The notes under the pieces were generated by a model that saw only the letters and a program-made list of their open reading frames with translations, ran no database searches and had not been told where the DNA came from. 64,000 nt of DNA, taken from positions 6,944,649-7,008,648 of the forward strand of contig NC_057763.1 in assembly GCF_010389155.1 (NCBI RefSeq), read 5' to 3'. This DNA comes from Erigeron canadensis. Taxonomy: Eukaryota; Streptophyta; Magnoliopsida; Asterales; Asteraceae. Below, in pieces: positions 20,455-32,552 of this stretch; positions within the stretch are counted from its first letter, which is position 1, and every line of letters starts with the position of its first letter. The translations under genes and the position numbers were made by a program.

Positions 20455-20720
20455 TGTGAGTCCCAACTATTTCTAGATGGATACTGAAGACACCTCTATG
20501 TCAATGTTGAGATTTCTATGCAATACGTTCACTGTATCTGGACGTGACCAGTGACAGTGAACAGTATACCAGGTTAACTGGATGAATACTTATTAAGGTG
20601 ACAACAATAAGTAAGTAAATACAATGCAATAATATAAAGTACAAGAATGTAAATAACGGTGAGACAATATGTATTTTTCAAGTGTATTTTATTTATGGCA
20701 TAAACAAAATACAAGGTTGT
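20455..20720 (-). repeat. Inner part of a split 5' LTR
   Basis: This is the LTR end (CTCACA on the minus strand) of the methionine-primed element. It continues after two nested insertions at 36238-36254 and 40211-40905, giving about 970 bases when the insertions and duplicated target bases are discounted. The Athila target duplication GTTGT ends it at 20716-20720. Confidence 0.75.
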
Positions 20721-22416
20721 TGATGTGCCAAATCGAGCTTTAAATTTATAAACTAAAACTACCAAAGAACTCGCTATTACGCACTCATGGGCAGTGGACC
20801 CGATCGTTTGTAATATAGTTAAGAGGTAAGTCTGAGTTCGTTCTCAGGGACTGTGATATGATTAGTTGCTTGCTAAATGGTTTGGAAAACGGGTGTTGCT
20901 TCGAAATTCCTTTTTGACAATTAAATAAATTGGTTTGTAAAATGATTGCGTAAATTTAAAAGAAAAATTCAGACAATATAATTAAAAGTCATCCACCTTG
21001 ACTTCCCTTGACTTCAAATGTGATTGCATTTGATAAAGAACAAATTCTCTAGAGTTTAAAAGATAATCGTGACAAGATTAAACTTCTCACGTGGTACCAC
21101 CAACCGTGAACAAATTATCAAATCACCTGACTACTAGTCGAATTACCCAAGCTGGTACCACCAAAACCAAGACAATTCTTCTAACAATTAGTTTTATTGA
21201 CTATCAAATTATCAATTGAACCTATGTGACAATAACATGGTACCACCAACCGATATCAATCACGTTGACAAAATTAATCTTTTCTTAAAATGATATTCAC
21301 TATCATACCATGAACTAGTGATAATTACTTATAGACAAGTAACCGTTTTAAAATCACATACACATTCAACTGGTGCCACCAACGAAGAATCATATGCAAC
21401 CAATATCGAAATTAATTAAATGAAAAGAATTAAAATCATCAAGATCACGGAACAACGATAATGAAATAAACCCTTTTGAATTAAAAATATAGCAATCACA
21501 TTATCCGTCTAGTTTCATCAAGGTGGATGATTAAACAGTTAGCCACTCATGATCAATTAACACTAATCAATAAAATATAAAAGAAACATGATGTACCAAT
21601 TGTTTGAAGAAAATAAATTGCAAGACGAAAAGTAGATACGATCTAGATGGGTGCCCGTAATATCTTCGATGAGTCCGCCTAAGTGAAACATTTGATTGGA
21701 GAAGGAAGAATCCTGATAGAGCAGCTCCTAGAAAGAGTTTGGATACCTTGAAATTCGTGCCTAGGGTTTATATTTATACCCCTTCAAAATCTGATGCAGA
21801 AACAAGTCAGGATGTGTTCTCCCGTGCATCCACTGCGGCGCAGTGGGTCTTGACTTCTCCCCACTGCGGCGCAGTGAGGTATTGGTCGATTTGACTTCGG
21901 CTGACTGCGGCGCAGTGGCTTATTGACCACCACTGCGGCGCAGTATGAATCCACGACCCCTTTTCATCTTTACTTGACTGCGGCGCAGTCAACTCCTAGC
22001 CATCCCCACTGCGGCGAAGTGGGGATTTGTCCATAAAATTCCGTGGATCAGGACTGCGGCGCAGTGGGCTTGTGCATCCCCACTGCGGCGCAGTCAAGAG
22101 CTTGTATAGAACCAACTTGTTTTGGTCTCGATTACTTGCAAGCTATGCCGTCTCGTCTATTCAAATCAACTATCATCAACATAACGTACTTTCTGGCCAA
22201 TAATCACCTGAAAATGTACCAAATGGACGCGCAACCTGTTTAGAGCCTGAAAACACTAACAAACACCATAATTTAAGAAAACATATAGTAGAATGGCCAA
22301 TAGTAGAATGGCCAATAATGCATACAAATCCCCCCAAATGCATACAAAAACGACTTAAAACATATAGTAGAATGGCCAATAATGATGTGGGTAATGGGTA
22401 TAAATTAGTCACATCA
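20721..22416 (-). repeat. Athila 3' LTR
   Basis: 1696 bases. It differs from the 5' LTR by a short partial duplication near its right end (about 22258-22330, where AGAATGGCCAATA and AAATGCATACAAA recur) plus point changes. It has a TATA-like GGTATAAATA (minus, 21771-21780) and an array of eight palindromes at 21832-22094. Confidence 0.93.
21832..22094. repeat. Array of 8 palindromes ACTGCGGCGCAGT in the 3' LTR
   Basis: Copies start at 21832, 21863, 21904, 21932, 21977, 22008 (GCGAAGT variant), 22053 and 22082, so spacing is 28-45 bases. Each is ACTGCG-G-CGCAGT, with flanks that usually extend the pairing (CCCC/GGGG-like, TG/CA). The array begins about 50 bases upstream of the TATA-like box on the minus strand. 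Confidence 0.95.
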
Positions 22417-22432
22417 AATCCCCCCACACTTG
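22417..22432 (-). promoter_or_regulatory. Athila polypurine tract
   Basis: On the minus strand CAAGTGTGGGGGGATT directly precedes the 3' LTR start TGATGTG. Confidence 0.85.
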
Positions 22433-24737
22433 AGCATTGCTTGTCCTCAAGCAAATCCAGAATTTAAGAAAAAGTAATCCTTGACAACCAAACTATCAAA
22501 CACATGACAAGTATCAAAAAGAAGCAACACCAAGCATGTCAAATGACAGAAAATAGGTGAAGCAGTTTTAATCTTAAATAAACTCGAAATGTTTGACAAT
22601 ACCTGAACAATCCGCAAGCCACGATAATCAACTAAGCATAAATGAAAACAAACGATCCTATCAATATCATTCTACTCCAACAAACTTACTTTTGGGGTCG
22701 AATATATGAAGAATCACTCATAGCTCAGTTGTGATGTATATTCTTTTACCATAGGCTTGAACCAGGATCGTCACTCCACCATTAAGGCTCAAGGATCAAG
22801 TACATTGTCAAAATAGGCATTAAGGGTTGGTGTATAGTTAAACTAAGACTATGTATATGAATATGTAAAATGGAATTTAGGGATAAAGGTTGATGATAAT
22901 CGTGAAAAAAATGAAAAAGGATATAACGTATATGTTAAGTGTACAAAATAGTTTAATACAAACCCATACCATTGATTGCCAACAAACCACCAACCCAAAG
23001 CTGCCATCCCGCGAACACAACCCCAAATTAGCCAAGCAAAACCCGACACCATTGTGGTGTATCAACATCAAACAACTTCAATCCACTAAGTCTTCCATAA
23101 ATATACAACAAATCTTCTAAACATATAAAAAAAATCGAGAAATACTTACTAGTAGCCCAAGTTCTTTTTTTTTTTTTTTATCTTTCCTGTTTTTCAATCT
23201 TCTTCCCTTTTTATTCTTTTTGAACTACTTTTACTCTACTAGCAAGCACCCTCTTACAGTGATGAATTATGTCCAATTACTTCACATTTTTCGTTTAAAC
23301 AATCCAAGATATCTTCAATAACTCGACCAAATGACATATCCTTATAGACAAGAATAACCTTCTAGACAATTCATTGAAGCTCTCCCAAACTACCCAAACA
23401 AACCAATGACAATCAATGATCCTCCATTAGACTATCGGTATAGTGAGGTATAGTTTACAAGTATAAATGGGAATTTACAATGGAGTTGTTAAGTTACAAG
23501 GATGTGTAAGTGTGTAAATGTACAAAGAAAAACGAAAAATTGTATGTATATGTGTATAAGGTTGTATAAGGGTATGGATATACAAAAGAAAATTGAAAAG
23601 AAGGAAAGAAAAAGTATAGGTCAAACCTAAAATGCCAATTTGTCATCCAATGTACTCGTCACGATCACCAGGCCAAGTTCTAGAATCAACACATCACCGG
23701 TATACTCTTATCAAGAAAAGAACCCGAAAATGGCTTAGAAATACCTCAAACACGCACATCTTAGTGCAGGGCATCAAAATGAAAACCCTTACCCCTGAAT
23801 TAATCCAAGAGCCTAAGCGAGGGACGTATTTACGAAGCAAACAAACCAAAACCGTCACCTGACACACTATATATGAAATGATGAAATCTCACAATTGGGT
23901 GTTTTGGATATATATGAGTATGCAAGTAATGTTATCAATCCCGAAGGACTAGCCAAATAACCGTTCAGGACACACTTCGCCAATTAAAAATTTTTGTCAA
24001 GGAAACAGTTTGTAGTAAAATTGCTTATTAAGTAATCAGTTAAGTGTCAAAAGCAATTTACCACAAGGACAAGTTCAACTGAAGTTTAAAAATTAATATC
24101 AACTTCTATTATCCCGTCAAGTTGATAGTACCAGTTTCAAACATGCACATCACAGTTAAGAGTTCAAAAGAGAGACTCAAACCCCTAGATGGAATCCAAA
24201 GGCCTACGAGAGGGACATATCAACAAAACTAATAGAAATCTGAGTGACAAAGCAACAAAAGTGACATACCCGGTAGCTTAAACCTATTTGCCACCCCCCC
24301 CCCTCACTTAAGATGGACAATGCCCCCAATGTCCATATTTGGTCAAACAAAGGTAAATAGGGGTAAGTGACATAGAAAAATAAAAGCACATACCGGAATG
24401 AGGACACATTTCGTTTTGAATCAAATTATCGACCCCGTGTTACAAATGGCACTTCCGAAATAGGAAGGATACTTTGGTTGGCGGGATAAACAACTTGTGC
24501 CAAAACGGAAGGTGCGAGAGTAGTGTGTGACATAGAAATACAAATAAGGTGCAGAACTTACTGCCAGCATATGCACACCATAACAATCAATAATATCGCC
24601 ATAGAAAATAGATGGGAAGGAAATCCAAAGGGTTCCCCCCACACTTGAATTGCACTACAGCTATCAACTACCTGCTCACTTTGCATCAGAAAACTCATCA
24701 AAATATCAAGCATCCAATTATTATACCGTTATTCAAA
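22433..24737 (-). other. Athila 3' untranslated region
   Basis: About 2.3 kb between the third gene's stop and the polypurine tract, without a supported frame on either strand. It is AT-rich with short polypurine and polypyrimidine runs. TTGAGGACAAGCAATGC lies just inside the polypurine tract on the minus strand, and the related element at 37817 has the corresponding TTGAGGACAAGTAAAGC. ACTTACTGCCAGCATATGCACA, shared with 39659-39680, shows this region is conserved between the two elements. Confidence 0.65.
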
Positions 24738-24766
24738 TCAACCAAAAGAAAAAGAAAAACAACCAC

Positions 24767-26406
24767 TGATGTGCAAAATCGAGCTTTAAATTTATAAACT
24801 AAAACTACCAAAGAACTCACTACTATGCACTCACAGGCAGTGGACCCGATCGTTTGTAATATAGTTAAGAGGTAAGTCTGAGTTCGTTCTCAGGGACTGT
24901 GATATGATTAGTTGCTTGCTAAATGGTTTGGAAAACAGGTGTTGCTTCGAAATTCCCCTTTGACAATTAAATAAATTGGTTTGCAAAATGATTGCATGAA
25001 TTTAAAAGACAAGTTCAGACAATATAATTAGAAGTCATCCACCTTGACTTCCTTTGACTTCAAATGTGATTGCATTTGATGAAGAACAAATTCTCTAGAG
25101 TTTAAAAGATAATCGTGACAAGATTAAACTTCTCACGTGGTACCACCAACCGTGAACAAATTATCAAATCACCTGACTACTAGTCGAATTACCCAAGCCG
25201 GTACCACCAAAACCAAGACAATTCTTCTAGCAATCAGTTTTATTGACTATCAAATTATCAATTGAACCTATGTGACAATAACGTGGTACCACCAACCGAT
25301 ATCAATCACGTTGACAAAATTAATCTTTTCTTAAAATGATATTCACTATCATACCATGAACTAGTGATAATTACTTATAGACAAGTAACCGTTTTAAAAT
25401 CACATACACATTCAACTGGTACCACCAACGAAGAATCATATGCAACCAATATCGAAATTAATTAAATGAAAAGAATTAAAATCATCAAGATCACGGAACA
25501 ACGATAATGAAATAAACCCTTTTGAATTAAAAATATAGCAATCACATTATCCGTCTAGTTTCATCAAGGTGGATGATTAAACAGTTAGCCACACATGATC
25601 AATTCACAATAATCAATAAAATAGAAAAGAAACATGATGTACCAATTGTTTGAAGAAAATAAATTGCAAGACGAAAAGTAGATACGATCTAGATGGGTGC
25701 CCGTAATATCTTCGATGAGTCCGCCTAAGTGAAACATTTGATTGGAGAAGGAAGAATCCTGATAGAGCAGTTCCTAGAAAGAGTTTGGATACCTTGAAAT
25801 TCGTGCCTAGGGTTTATATTTATACCCCTTCAAACTGATGCAGAAACAAGTCAGGATGTGTTCTCCCGTGCACCCACTGCGGCGTAGTGGGGTTGAGCCT
25901 TCCCTCACTGCGACGCAGTGAGGTGATCTTGACTTTGACCTTCTTGTGACTGCGGCGCAGTGGCTTGTGTGGCCACCACTGCGGCGCAGTGTGAATCCAC
26001 GGCCCCTTTTCATCTTAACTTGACTACGGCGCAGTCAACTCCTAGCCATCCCCACTGCGGCGCAGTGAGGTTTTGTCCATAAAATTCCGTGGATCAGGAC
26101 TGTGGCGCAGTAGGCTCGTGCATCCCCACTGCGGCGCAGTCAAGAGCTTGTATAGAACCAACTTGTTTTAGTCTCGATTACTTGCTAAGCTCTGCCGTCT
26201 TGTTCATTCAAATCAACTATCATCAACATAACGTACTTTCTGGCCAATAATCACCTGAAAATGTACCAAATGGACGCGCAACCTGTTTAGAGCCTGAAAA
26301 TACTAACAAACACCATAAACGCGCCAAATGCATACAAAAACGACTTAAAACATATAGTAAAATGGCCAATAATGATGTGGGTAATGGGTATAAATTAGTC
26401 ACATCA
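24767..26406 (-). mobile_element. Solo LTR of the same Athila family, nested in the larger copy
   Basis: 1640 bases starting TGATGTGCAAAATC and ending GTCACATCA, flanked by the 5-base duplication ACCAC at 24762-24766 and 26407-26411. No internal region is attached, so it is the product of LTR-LTR recombination after a separate insertion. It has a TATA-like box (minus, about 25817-25826) and its own palindrome array. Confidence 0.93.
25876..26140. repeat. Palindrome array in the solo LTR
   Basis: Eight copies at spacings like those of the other LTRs. Several have single changes (GGCGTAGT, TGCGACGC, CTACGGCG, CTGTGGCG) that break the pairing, more than in the outer LTRs. Most look like C-to-T or G-to-A changes at CG or CHG sites, as methylated DNA decays. 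Confidence 0.93.
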
Positions 26407-28183
26407 ACCACAACAATGTTTCATCACCCCGTAGGGTGGATACAAACCAACCAAACGAAAATTAAAAAGGAGGTTACCGTAATCGAAGAAAGAACCAACC
26501 ACCTGCTCAGCAAACGTCAGCTCAGAAGCTCCGGTCTGACTCACGTCCATACCTGCATAAGTACCTGTATAAGAACCAAAACGAACTGGCATATCCGGTC
26601 CCAAGGTACCTGGATCGTGACTGGGAGGCTCCTCAACCACATGCTCGGGAGGAAAGTAGAAACCTCCACCAACTCGCTGATGTGGGATAAACATGGCGGG
26701 AGGACGATAATCTGGAAGATCCATGGGTGGGCTAAAATCCTGCCCTCTCAACTGCGCCTCCCACATTGGTAACGGCGCAAATCATATACGACTCTCCCAA
26801 GTCCAGAACCCATCATAGTCATATCCCCACCAACCTGCTCCCTAAAACTATCCATACGACCGTGAAAAGCCTGCTGATCAGCGTACATCCTCTCTACCAC
26901 AGACTGAAGAGACGTAAAATCAATACCTACTGGAGCCCGCCTCCTAGGCTGCTCCTGTGGAGCATCCCCCATCTCAACATCCTCAGCTCCCTCCATAACC
27001 GGAGGCGGTGCAACAAACCCAGTATCATCCAGCAGCCTAGAGTTCTCCGTCTGCGTCATCTTCTTCACAATTTTGGCCCTCACCAACTCGGCCTCAGTCA
27101 AAGTCTCCTGAAAGATAGGGGGCGAAAGATCGGTCTGGCACTCATCAGTGTCAAAAATGCCCATGCGCCAATAGATCATAGTAACAAAGTACCCCGAAAC
27201 CAGCTCCCAGTCAGAGTGGTTCCACATCCTATCTAACACAACAATGGGGGCCAAAGCAAATCTCCTAGGCGCCCCTCAGCAAACAACTTCATCAGCCAGA
27301 GATCAGTCTGGTACGCCTTGTCCCAGTGAGTGGACCGCTGTACCAGAAACCTGACAATCATGCGATGAAGCATCCTCAATCGCACACTTCTGATCTTAGA
27401 AACACTGCCTGACCCCCCAGACGGCCAAGCTTCTCCACCAGTAATCCGAGTCCAGTACTGAGGAATGGACTCACCATCAAAGGCCTGCTTAACATATAGG
27501 CCCTGTCTCAACAAACCCCGAAACTTGTTGCTCCTCAACTGGTCCAGGGTGTACATCCCAATATAATAGCCAAACTAGGCAATAGATATCTTCCTCCCAA
27601 CACCCCCACATTGGAAGGTCACATAGCGCTCCTCAAATATATCCTTCACCTTATTCAACTCCTTCGTCACCTTCAGAGTTGAATAGAACTCCAAACACAA
27701 CTCCCTATACACAGGCTCCTGGTTGTTGAACACGTTGTGCCACATATCACTCACAACCAACCTATCCCCGACCTGAGCCTCTATCCTAAACTACCCGTTA
27801 ATGTCAGCTTGAATGCCGAAATGCTGGGTGGCAGTGGGAGCAAGATATCTAGGTGGACAGACCACCTTCTTGTGGATGGAATACAACTCATTGAGAAAGT
27901 TGTTCTTGTGGGGTTGTTTAACCCTGTTAAACTCCAACCACGTATGCTTCTCATTCATCTGCCCTGGCCAAAATTTGAGTGTTGGCGCTTCTACTGCCTC
28001 CCGAGAAGCTTTGGCTTGTTTCTGGGCCGACCCGCTTCCTTGGCCCTCCTCGATTTGCTTCCTCTTGTCAGTTCCTGAAGCATCCTACAAGCACAAATCA
28101 TAAGACAAATAAACATGTTAAACTTGGAATACAAACCAGGAACCGTATTAGAATCAAAGAAAATTCATGCAGGAATGTGCCCC

Positions 28184-28379
28184 ACTGCGGCGCAGTGGAC
28201 ATCCATACCCCCTCACTGCGGCGCAGTGAGGCTAAGTCTCCAGTTGGCCGAGGATTACCACTGCGGCGCAGTGGTCTGAGGCAACCCTCACTGCGGCGCA
28301 GTGGGGTTCCGAACACGTGGGGGTCACGAGCTAAGGACTGCGGCGCAGTGGATCAAACCCACCACCACTGCGGCGCATT
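28184..28379. repeat. Internal palindrome array 1 (6 copies), inside the intron of the third gene
   Basis: Six ACTGCGGCGCAGT copies (the last ends GCATT) between 28184 and 28379. Flanks include CCTC/GAGG and CCAC/GTGG pairs that extend the hairpin. The array lies wholly within the intron 28085-28721. Confidence 0.93.
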
Positions 28380-28960
28380 CACTTGAAGTTCTGGGCAGGT
28401 TCTTTTTGTTCATCATGAAATTCCAGAAAAAGGGAGCAATATTCCAACTAAATATCAATCTTTCAACAATTTATAACTACAACAACGTCCATTAACCTCC
28501 CCCACACTTGTTCATCAAAAAGCCCCAATTTTTTTTAAAACCCTAGGTTTGATTTAGACTCAAATCCGGATGAACAAGTGTTAGACTCGTGAAATTGAAC
28601 ACTACATTATCATCCACACCCCTTAATTAACAAAACCCACCAAACAATTCAACAATTACACCCTAAAAATCAAGAAATTAAAATAAAAAGATCAAAAGGA
28701 GAATAAGCAAGAAAAACTTACATTCTTTCCCATGGTAGTGATGGATAGTTGATAATCTAAGAAGAGAAAGAAAAAAGAATGCAAGAATTTGGTGGATAAG
28801 GGGAAATTTTCGGATTCAAGGGTGTTCTTGGGGAGGGGTTCGGTTTTTGCCTTAGAGAGAAAAAGGGAAAAAGTTTAGATTTGAATATATGGTTAAAACA
28901 TCCCCTACTTTCCTTTTTTAGTTAAACACCCGCTCCCCCTCTTGACCAGTCCACACGCCT

Positions 28961-29152
28961 ACTGCGGTGCAGTGGGCTAAGGCTTTCCTCACTGCGGCGC
29001 AGTGAGGCCTTGAGCAATTCATGCCGAGCATTTGGACTGCGGCGCAGTCCTTCCCTCACACCCCCACTGCGGCGCAGTGGGGTGATGGTCAATAAAGGCC
29101 GTGGAAACTGACTGCGGCGCAGTCGAGTTTACTACCCCCACTGCGGCGCAGT
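28961..29152. repeat. Internal palindrome array 2 (6 copies), upstream of the third gene
   Basis: Six copies between 28961 and 29152 (the first reads ACTGCGGTGCAGT), about 230-420 bases upstream of the minus-strand ATG at 28733. Flanks again pair (GG/CC, CCTC/GAGG, CCCC/GGGG). Confidence 0.93.
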
Positions 29153-29359
29153 GGAGGAATTTTTCAAAAAAATTTGTTTTTCGGTTTTAAACATAAACTT
29201 ACCTCAATCGCTTCACACCACACTTGAACCTGCACATTCTTGACAAAACAAATTAAACCTATCTAACGAAATTAAAAGCAATTTGACAAAACAAAATCAA
29301 ACACGGGTTGCCTCCCGAGAAGCGCTTAATTTATTTACGAGTCGTGAGCTAGACTCGAT

Positions 29360-32300
29360 CACCATTTCAAGTTTGTGAATCAAAAATGGGGATTTCTTCA
29401 ACCATCCCCTCCTTCTGTTCTTCTTCCAAATACAATTTGAGCCTATGTCCATTGACAATGAAAGACCCATTCCATCCCTTTTAAACAATTCGACATAACC
29501 TCCCGGATACACATGTTTAATTACAAAAGGACCTATCCATCTAGAAGTTAATTTCGGTTGTTTGATTTTAAACTTTGACAAGAACAACAAAACTTTTGCA
29601 CCAACCTTAAATTCCTTCCTACGGATCCTTTTATCATGGTAAATCTTGGTCTTTTCTTTGTAAAGTCAGGAATTCTCATAAGCTCCCAATCTAAGCTCAT
29701 CGAGCTCATGGAGTTGCAACAACCTAAGTTTACCGGCCTCCATCATGTCTAGATTCAAATTTCTCAAAGCCCAATACGCCTTATGCTCTAATTCAATCGG
29801 TAAATGACAATTCTTACCATAGAGCAACTTATATGGCGTCGTGTCAATAGGCGTCTTAAAAGCGGTCCTAAATGCCCACAAGGCGTCATCTAACTTTTTT
29901 GACCAAACCTTGGGGTTATCCCCGACCGTTTTTTCCAAAATTCTTTTCAAAGCCCTGTTGGTGTTTTCCACTTGACCATTGGTCTATGGGTGATAAGAAG
30001 TTGAAAAGTAATGATGAACACCATACTTCTTAAGAACCTTATCCAGTTGATGATTAGCAAAATGTGTTCCACGATCACTAATTAAGGCTCTAGGGCAACC
30101 AAACCTACTAAACAACTGTTTCAAGAACTCAATGACTACCCTCGCGTCATTTTTAGGTAAAGCCTTGGCTTCGGCCCACTTGGACACGTAATCAACAACA
30201 ACTAGGATGTACTGAGACTTGTTAGACGGTGGGAATGGTCCCATGAAGTCTATGCCCGCAATATCGAAAACCTCACATACCTGAATCCCTTGCTGTGGCA
30301 TTTCATCCCTTTTTGTGATGCTTCCTTGGCGTTGGCAAATGTCACAGGTTTCAACCAACGTTTGGGCCTCTTTGAAGATATTCAGCCAATAGAAACCTGC
30401 ATCAAAAACCTTTCTACCTGTAACTGACGGACCATAGTGACCTCCGGTTGTCCCGTAATGGCAAGCATCCACAATCTCCCGAGTTTCAGCTCCCGCAACA
30501 CATCTCCTGACCATACCATCTGCACAAATTCGAAACAGATATGGGTTATCCCAGTAATAATGCTTAGCATCCGATATGAGCTTCTTCTTCTGTTGACACG
30601 AGAAATCATTTGGTATTTCACCTGCAACCAAATAATTAGCAATGTCAGCAAACCAAGGACCTTCATCAGAACTAGAAATGACATTCAAATATTCATCGGG
30701 GAAGTGATCCTTAATCTCCCCATCCTGAAGCTCCTCCCGGTTTGGGTCCTCCAACCGGCTCAAATGGTCAGCTGCTAAGTTCTCGGCACCTTTCTTATCC
30801 TTGATTTCGATATCAAATTCTTGCAACAATAGAATCCATTGAATCAGTCTAGGCTTTGCATCTTGCTTAGAAAACAAATGCTTCAAAGCAGAGTGGTCAG
30901 TGAAAACAACAGTTTTACTTAGTACTAGATATGACCGAAACTTATCAAATGCAAAGACTAATGCAAGTAACTCCTTCTCTATAGTAGTGTAATTTTGCTG
31001 GGCGGGATTCAAAGTTTTACTAGCATAGTAAATTGGCTTGAAATACTTATCATCCCTTTGCCCAAGCACCACACCTACAACATAGTCACTTGCATCACAC
31101 ATCAGTTCAAACGGCAAATTCCAATCCGGTCCAACCATAATGGGAGAATTGGTTAACTTATCCTTCAATACCTGAAAAGCACTTAAACAAGATTCATCAA
31201 AAACAAAAGGGACGTCCTTCTCCAACAAGTAGGTCATCGGACGAGTGATCTTAGAGAAATCCTTAATGAATCTCCGGTAGAAACCGGCATGGCCAAGGAA
31301 ACTACGTACCCCTTTCACATTGGAAGGTGGGGGTAACTTGGCGATCACATCAATCTTGGCCCTATCAACTTCTATTCCGGCTCTAGACACCTTATGACCA
31401 GGACAATTCCCTCGGTCACCATGAAGTGACACTTCTCCCAATTCAAAACTAGACGAGCCTTTTCACACCTAGTCAACATCTTATCTAGGTTATGCAAACA
31501 TGACGTAAAAGAATCCCCAAAGACCGAGAAATCATCCATGAAAACCTCCATTGAGGTTTCAAGCATGTCCTGGAAAATAGCTATCATGCACCTTTGGAAG
31601 GTGCCCGGGGCATTACACAAGCCAAAAGGCATTCGCCGGTAAACAAATGTACCAAATGGGCATGTAAAAGTGGTCTTTTCTTGGTCTTTCGGGTCGATGG
31701 GTATTTGGAAATACCCGGAGAACCCATCCAAGAAACAAAAATATTCATTTCCGGCAAGTCTTTCCAACATTTGATCAATAAATGGGAGGGGAAAATGATC
31801 CTTACGGGTGGCATCATTCAACTTACGGTAATCTACGCAAACCCGCCATCTCGTGACAGTCCTAGTGGCCAAAAGTTCATTATTTTCATTTTCAATGACC
31901 GTCATGCCCCCTTTTTGGGAACACAGTGGACGGGACTTACCCAAGAACTATCAGCTATAGGAAAAATGATCCCTACATCTAAAAGCTTAATCACTTCCTT
32001 CTTAACCACCTCCTTCATATTTGGATTAAGCCTCCTTTGTCTCTGGACAACGGGCTTAGCATCATCAACAAAATCTATCTTATGAATGTCGGTGGTTTTC
32101 CAAGCAAAAGCCCGCTTATGAGCTTTAAGCACGGCTAAAAGGAGATTTTTCTCGTCACTCGAAAGTGCGGATGAGATAACAACGGGTAAAGAGGATTTAC
32201 CTGCCAAGTAAGCATACTCCAAGTGGGCAGGCAATGGCTTGAGTTCCAGATCAGTAGGGGGTACATCAACCGAATTTGGTACCCTTGAGCTTCCATCAGC

Positions 32301-32552
32301 AACCACCTTTTCGAAGTTCTCATTTTCTGGAGGTGTCTCATCCATATCAAGCGCCATCACCTCTGCAAACAAATCTTCATCACCAATATCTCCACCTCCT
32401 AAGCAAGCGAACTCTTCATCAACTTCCGTTTCAATGAATTCCTGAAATTCTTGATCCAAAGCATCATCAGTTACATCTATCCTGAAACAAGATTCATCAG
32501 TCGAGTAAGAATGCTTAATAGATTGTAACAAGTTCCTTGATAAACTTCGCAT
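29360..32552 (-). pseudogene. Athila pol: RT, RNase H, integrase; protease missing
   Basis: Minus strand order: pre-RT linker 31944-32552 with acidic stretches; reverse transcriptase 31372-31944 (WRVCVDYRKLNDATRKDHFP, YRRMPFGLCNAPGTFQRC, active site VFMDDFSVFG); RNase H in 29984-31441 (MCDASDYVVGVVLGQRDD, TTIEKELLALVFAF, VVFTDHSALKHL); integrase with the zinc-binding H/C region ending VETCDICQRQG, then IDFMGPFPPSNK and LISDRGTHFAN, then [12 protein letters not shown] after an in-frame TAG at 29981-29983. Another stop is at about 29663 and shifts lie near 31920 and 31410. The domain that should precede the linker, an aspartic protease with D-S/L-G-A, is absent. Non-functional. Confidence 0.92.

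Larger units (their letters stand above)
24738..28733 (-). pseudogene. Third (env-position) Athila gene, spliced, ATHILA ORF1-like, broken
   Basis: A 12-base first exon (28722-28733, MGKN) in good start context is followed by the donor AAT/GTAAGT. The acceptor TTGTAG is at 28085 and exon 2 opens in phase at 28084 (DASGTDKRKQIEEGQGSGS). Further on come FNNQEPVYRELCLEFYSTLK, SIPQYWTRITGGE and RLRMLHRMIVRFLVQRSTHW, which resemble the ATHILA ORF-1 family (PF03078), then a proline- and methionine-rich C-terminal part. In-frame stops lie near 27793 and 27573, frame changes near 27240 and 26760. The solo LTR splits the last codons: without it the frame would end at the TGA at 24738-24740. Function of this family is unknown; it occupies the place of env. 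Confidence 0.75.

Noticed and set aside
26766..27236. Plus-strand frame of 156 codons
   Set aside because: It is antisense to the Athila third gene and has no family resemblance.
31594..32085. Plus-strand frame of 163 codons
   Set aside because: Antisense of the Athila reverse transcriptase and pre-RT region.
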